From contig JAAWWE010000008.1 of the NCBI GenBank assembly GCA_021404525.1, forward strand, positions 124,001 through 188,000: DNA of 64,000 bases. Direction: 5' to 3'. Origin of the DNA: Rhodobiaceae bacterium (GTDB lineage: Bacteria; Pseudomonadota; Alphaproteobacteria; Parvibaculales; Parvibaculaceae). The notes under the pieces are model-generated. The model was not told the origin of the DNA and searched no databases. It saw only the letters and a list, made by a program, of their open reading frames with translations. The translations under genes and the position numbers were made by a program. Positions 59,621 to 64,000 of this stretch are shown one piece after another (the stretch's first letter is position 1; each line of letters opens with the position of its first letter).

Positions 59621-60555
59621 GTCCCCCCCTCCGCAACTGGTGTGGCGGCCGGCGCAGAGGCGGACGGTGTTTCAGCGTCGCTTTCAGACTCGACCGGTTG
59701 CAGTGCTGTGGGGGCGTCCTGGTTATCAATTTCCCGTGGGAACTCATATTGAAGCACCCTAATCATATCGAGACGGGACCGGTCAGAGAATGTCTGCACC
59801 CGCAGGAAACCATCATCCGTTTCAACAAGCGTCCCAATGGGAAGGCCGGGTGGAAGCAACCCTCCGTCTCCCGATGTCACTACCCGATCGCCAGCGGAAA
59901 CCGGCGCAAGCGCGGGTAGAAACTCAAGCCGGGGCCAGACACTATTGTCACCCGCCAATACAGCACGTGTCTGCGAGGGCTCGACCACAACCGGCACTCG
60001 ACTATTAAGGTCTGTCAGGAGAAGAATACGGCTGGCCTCTGCGCCCGTAGCAACAATGCGACCAATCAGACCATCTGAGTCGATAACCGCCTGGCCGCTC
60101 TCCACCCCCTGGCTTGAACCAACGTTGGCGATGATAGTCTCAACAAACGGTCCGCCGCTGTCACCAACCACGCGACCCGTTACATAGCTAATACTGGGAT
60201 CCACCTGAACGTTGAGCAGCGCTTCGAAACGAGCGACCTTTGCTTCAAGTTTGAGCGCGGCCTCTTTCCAGGCAAGCAAACGAGCATTCTCCTCCCGAAG
60301 GCGCTCATTTTCATCAAAGACGTATGCGTATTGATCCGTGCTTTCGACGATCCGGCGCGCAGCAGAAACAGGACGAGACGCCAGTTCCAGGAGCGGAGCT
60401 GCCAAGTCGGTGACCACCTGGCGCGCCCGATCAACGACATAGGTCTCCGCCCGGCCGAGCAGCAGGAGCGCCGCGGCAAGGGTCACCATAAAGATCAAGG
60501 ATACCCGTCCGGAGACATCTCGGATAGGAAGCGCAGGTCTGTTTGTCTGATCCAT
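59617..60555 (-). CDS. mreC: Rod shape-determining protein MreC
   Basis: A 312-residue bitopic protein: an N-terminal membrane anchor (VSLIFMVTLAAALLLLGRAE), a coiled coil (ENERLREENARLLAWKEAALKLE), and the double beta-barrel domain with VTGRVVGDSGGPFVETIIAN. The C-terminus is a Pro/Ala/Ser-rich tail without a known motif. ATG 60555 is preferred to the adjacent GTG 60558. It organises PBP2 and peptidoglycan enzymes along the cell cylinder. Confidence 0.95.
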   Translation of the reverse strand: MDQTNRPALPIRDVSGRVSLIFMVTLAAALLLLGRAETYVVDRARQVVTDLAAPLLELASRPVSAARRIVESTDQYAYVFDENERLREENARLLAWKEAALKLEAKVARFEALLNVQVDPSISYVTGRVVGDSGGPFVETIIANVGSSQGVESGQAVIDSDGLIGRIVATGAEASRILLLTDLNSRVPVVVEPSQTRAVLAGDNSVWPRLEFLPALAPVSAGDRVVTSGDGGLLPPGLPIGTLVETDDGFLRVQTFSDRSRLDMIRVLQYEFPREIDNQDAPTALQPVESESDAETPSASAPAATPVAEGGT

Positions 60556-60598
60556 CACAGATCAACGCCCCGCATGGGGCTCCCATATCCAGATCGGC

Positions 60599-61645
<1,047 letters not shown>

Positions 61646-61774
61646 TTATCTCGTCCGTTCTGGTTGCACAGGCACACCCGCAAGCGTGGGGGTGGCCGCA
61701 AAGCCCCTCAATTACCAATGAAGTGTCACCAAACATGGTGGCCAAATGGTTAATAGCGCCAAAAAGGCGGCATA

Positions 61775-61812
61775 AAAAGGGCGATGAGGCCATATCTGGC
61801 CTGATGCCCCTG
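61775..61812 (-). terminator. Terminator after leuA
   Basis: On the minus strand GGGCATCAGGCC (61809-61798) pairs with GGCCTCATCGCCC (61791-61779) around six bases, then a T-run (61778-61774). A T-run on the plus strand also follows (61814-61820), so it may work both ways. It separates leuA from mreB. Confidence 0.85.
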
Positions 61813-61833
61813 CTTTTTTTACCAATATGGAGG

Positions 61834-63399
61834 TCAGGAAGCCTGAAGAGCTTCCGGCGCCGACTTCCGACGTTTCACAATGAGCTTGTTAAGCGCACTG
61901 ACATAGGCCCTGGCAGACGCCACAAGCGTGTCCGTTTCCGCTCCGCGCCCCGTAACGGTCTTCCCATCTTCTTCCAGGCGAACGCTGACTTCAGCCTGTG
62001 CATCTGTCCCTTCAGTGACCGCATGCACCTGGTAAAGCTGCAGGTGCGCTTCATGAGGAAAAAGCTCCCCAATGGCATTAAAGGTCGCATCAACCGGCCC
62101 GTCGCCCGTGGCGACAACGGTCTTTTCTTCACCAGAGATATCCAGAGTAAGCGTTGCTTCCTGTGGCCCCTCGGTGCCGCAAACGATCTTAAGCGCAACC
62201 ACCTTCAAGACACCTTCGCCGGCCGCCATCTCATCATCAACAAGCGCGACAATGTCGTCGTCAAACACGTGCTTCTTCTTGTCAGCGAGGTCTTTGAAAC
62301 GACGGAATGCATCTTCAACGGCGTTCTGCCCCAGATCATATCCAAGCTCTTCGAGCTTTTTCCGAAAAGCGTGCCGCCCGGAATGCTTGCCCATGACCAA
62401 AGAAGATTTGGAAATACCCACACTCTCCGGTGTCATGATTTCGTAGGTCTGAGTGTTCTTCAACATGCCGTCCTGGTGAATGCCGCTCTCATGAGCAAAT
62501 GCATTCTGACCAACAATGGCTTTGTTATATTGCACTGGGAAAGCTGTGACAGACGACACAAGCTTCGACGCCCGTGCAATCATTTCGCTGTCAATTCCCG
62601 TATCAAATGGCATGGCATCACCGCGAACTTTGAGCGCCATGACAATTTCTTCAAGCGCCGCATTGCCCGCCCGCTCGCCGATTCCGTTGATTGTGCACTC
62701 AATCTGGCGTGCGCCATTGGCAACACCGGCGAGCGAATTTGCCACAGCAAGTCCCAGATCATTGTGACAATGGGTCGAGATCACCGCCTTGTCGATATTG
62801 GGCACCCGTTCCTTCAGCATGGCAATGAGAGCGCCATACTCTTCCGGCACAGAATAGCCAACCGTATCTGGAATATTGATCGTCGTGGCACCCGCCTTGA
62901 TCGCCGCTTCGACGCAGGCACACAAATAGTCGTGTTCCGTACGCGTCGCATCTTCCGGCGACCATTCCACATTGTCGGTCCAGTTGCGGGCCCGCGTCAC
63001 ACTGGAGATCACCGCGTCCAGCACATCTTCTGGTTCCATCTGAAGCTTGTGCTTCATGTGAACGGGGCTTGTGGAAATAAACGTGTGAATACGACCTTGC
63101 TTGGCATCGCGCAGTGCTTCACCTGCCCGGTCGATATCTTTCTCCCCTGCCCGAGCAAGGCCGCAGACCACGGCATTTTTCACAACACGCGCCACTTCCT
63201 GCACGGACTCAAAGTCACCGTTGGAAGCAATGGGGAAACCCGCCTCAATCACATCGACGCCCATCTCATCCAGAAGCTCGGCAACCTGCAGCTTTTCTTC
63301 CAATGTCATGGAAGCGCCGGGAGACTGCTCACCATCGCGAAGCGTCGTATCAAAAATCAATACGCGATTGGCAGATTGGTCGGTCTGAGATTGGCTCAT
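61834..63399 (-). CDS. leuA: 2-isopropylmalate synthase
   Basis: A 521-residue enzyme that joins acetyl-CoA and 2-ketoisovalerate, the first committed step of leucine synthesis. The catalytic TIM barrel opens VLIFDTTLRDGEQSPGASM and contains the metal-binding STHCHNDLGLAVANSLAG and the GIGERAGNAALEEIVMAL segments. The C-terminal region (after about residue 390) is the LeuA regulatory domain with VVATGDGPVDATFNAIGEL, the site of leucine feedback inhibition. Length and order are standard. No leucine-rich leader or T-box is visible upstream; regulation beyond feedback is unclear. Confidence 0.97.
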   Translation of the reverse strand: MSQSQTDQSANRVLIFDTTLRDGEQSPGASMTLEEKLQVAELLDEMGVDVIEAGFPIASNGDFESVQEVARVVKNAVVCGLARAGEKDIDRAGEALRDAKQGRIHTFISTSPVHMKHKLQMEPEDVLDAVISSVTRARNWTDNVEWSPEDATRTEHDYLCACVEAAIKAGATTINIPDTVGYSVPEEYGALIAMLKERVPNIDKAVISTHCHNDLGLAVANSLAGVANGARQIECTINGIGERAGNAALEEIVMALKVRGDAMPFDTGIDSEMIARASKLVSSVTAFPVQYNKAIVGQNAFAHESGIHQDGMLKNTQTYEIMTPESVGISKSSLVMGKHSGRHAFRKKLEELGYDLGQNAVEDAFRRFKDLADKKKHVFDDDIVALVDDEMAAGEGVLKVVALKIVCGTEGPQEATLTLDISGEEKTVVATGDGPVDATFNAIGELFPHEAHLQLYQVHAVTEGTDAQAEVSVRLEEDGKTVTGRGAETDTLVASARAYVSALNKLIVKRRKSAPEALQAS

Positions 63400-63619
63400 C
63401 GGTCTCGTCCTTCTACGAGCATTTCCAGGTGAGTGGGCTTAAGTCTCACTGTCCGAAAATGCAGCCTACTAGACAGCCCAGAGGCACCGGAAAGAATCAC
63501 TTCTCAGGCAACGATAGGAAGTGCCTGTTTAACGATCTGTTAAACATGACGCATCGGGCTGTGTTTGGCAGTTTTAGGCCGATGAACGAAGCCACGCAAC
63601 GGTTTTGGTCGCTCGAGAA

Positions 63620-64000
63620 TCAGCTGCTGGGCGCATGCTCTGTGATTGTGCGCAGTTCTCCAGACAGGGCCCCTTTTGCCGCTTTGATGGCATCCACGGC
63701 AAAATCCATTACGGCGCGCACATGGGCCATCTGGGCAAGATCATTCCGGGCCATGAGCCAGAGTTCGAACGACCCAAGCTGGTCAGGTCCAATAACACGC
63801 TCCAAATCAGGGTCATGGTCTCCTAGAATGCAAGGTAATGCTGCAAGGCCCAAATGCCCTCGCGCGGCTTCCGCGCGCGCAATGGCACTCGAAGAGCGCA
63901 AGGCTGTATCGCAAGCCTTCTCTGCGCGAGACAGCCACCAGATCGGCCCAAGCGGGCTTTCCGTGTGAGGGAACCCAATCAGCTGGTGTCCTTTAAGACC
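63620..64000 (-). CDS. LysR-family regulator, C-terminal part (5' end outside window)
   Basis: The frame is open to the right edge, so the start and the helix-turn-helix are off the window; a TTG at 63901 is not the real start. About 126 C-terminal residues remain and read like the end of a LysR substrate-binding domain: GPIWWLSRAEKACDT, then SSSAIARAEAARGHLGLAALPCIL, FELWLMARNDLAQMAHVRAVMDF and a short tail. The Leu-Ala-Leu-Pro and final alpha helices are the usual end of that domain. The regulated gene is unknown; leuA, its neighbour downstream, is one candidate. Confidence 0.78.
   Translation of the reverse strand, partial: GLKGHQLIGFPHTESPLGPIWWLSRAEKACDTALRSSSAIARAEAARGHLGLAALPCILGDHDPDLERVIGPDQLGSFELWLMARNDLAQMAHVRAVMDFAVDAIKAAKGALSGELRTITEHAPSS

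Noticed and set aside
61723..63432. A 569-residue plus-strand open frame
   Set aside because: It is the antisense shadow of leuA, with no ribosome site or family features; leuA motifs on the other strand are unambiguous.
63400..63619. A leucine leader peptide or T-box before leuA
   Set aside because: No leucine-codon run, specifier hairpin or attenuator-like stem is visible in the 220 bases.

Overview
The window looks like chromosomal DNA from an alphaproteobacterium, probably a marine or soil Hyphomicrobiales-type organism. The basis is the gene families and gene order: an mreB-mreC-mreD-mrdA-rodA operon preceded by leuA, a Fur-type imelysin / di-haem oxidoreductase / DUF1513 cluster, a Coq4-family protein, and the codon style. 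The genus cannot be fixed by eye.

Left chromosomal part (1-24786). Positions 1-4893 hold an iron-handling type envelope cluster: a partial imelysin, a di-haem c-type oxidoreductase, a second imelysin and a Tat-exported DUF1513 protein. Next come an FMN PPOX-type flavoprotein, a saccharopine-dehydrogenase-like enoyl reductase, a methyltransferase, a secreted DUF3604 protein, a lone periplasmic Cache-type protein, a GNAT / XRE convergent pair and a soluble PAS chemoreceptor. At 13.8-16.8 kb a TetR regulon is visible: the same inverted repeat (AAGAACG-N2-CGTTCTT) lies before the tetR operon and before a methyltransferase / NmrA operon. A YHS protein, a Baeyer-Villiger monooxygenase and a divergent Coq4 gene follow, the last two sharing a two-operator control region, then an MFS exporter. 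At 21.6-24.6 kb a small secreted-protein locus holds two duplicated acidic peptides flanking a five-repeat BTRD1 protein and an ankyrin protein.

Genomic island (24787-55451). A perfect 48-bp direct repeat of the tRNA-Lys(CUU) 3' half bounds about 30.6 kb. A tyrosine integrase sits just inside the left end and the intact tRNA gene is at the right end. The cargo is mostly metal resistance: a complete Cu/Ag CusCBA-type operon, a multicopper oxidase with a CDF transporter and SHOCT protein, a divergent MerR regulator with its 19-bp-spacer promoter, a metal-island LspA, and a second Zn/Co/Cd-type CzcCBA operon ending in a TPR lipoprotein-like or secreted protein. There are also two paralogous AraC regulators, a fatty-acid hydroxylase family membrane protein, a transglutaminase-like protein and a DUF3703 protein. 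No relaxase or conjugation gene is visible, so the island looks mobilised by its integrase only or by a helper. The right end (50.0-55.2 kb) is the least familiar part: a 1071-residue DinG/XPD-like putative Fe-S helicase, and a compact group of small uncharacterised genes including 38- and about 53-residue proteins. This is the best place to look for an undescribed, perhaps defence-type, system.

Right chromosomal part (55452-64000). A SnoaL-like protein follows rodA. Upstream, all on the minus strand, lie mrdA (PBP2), mreD, mreC and mreB, then leuA with a terminator, and the C-terminal half of a LysR regulator that runs off the window.
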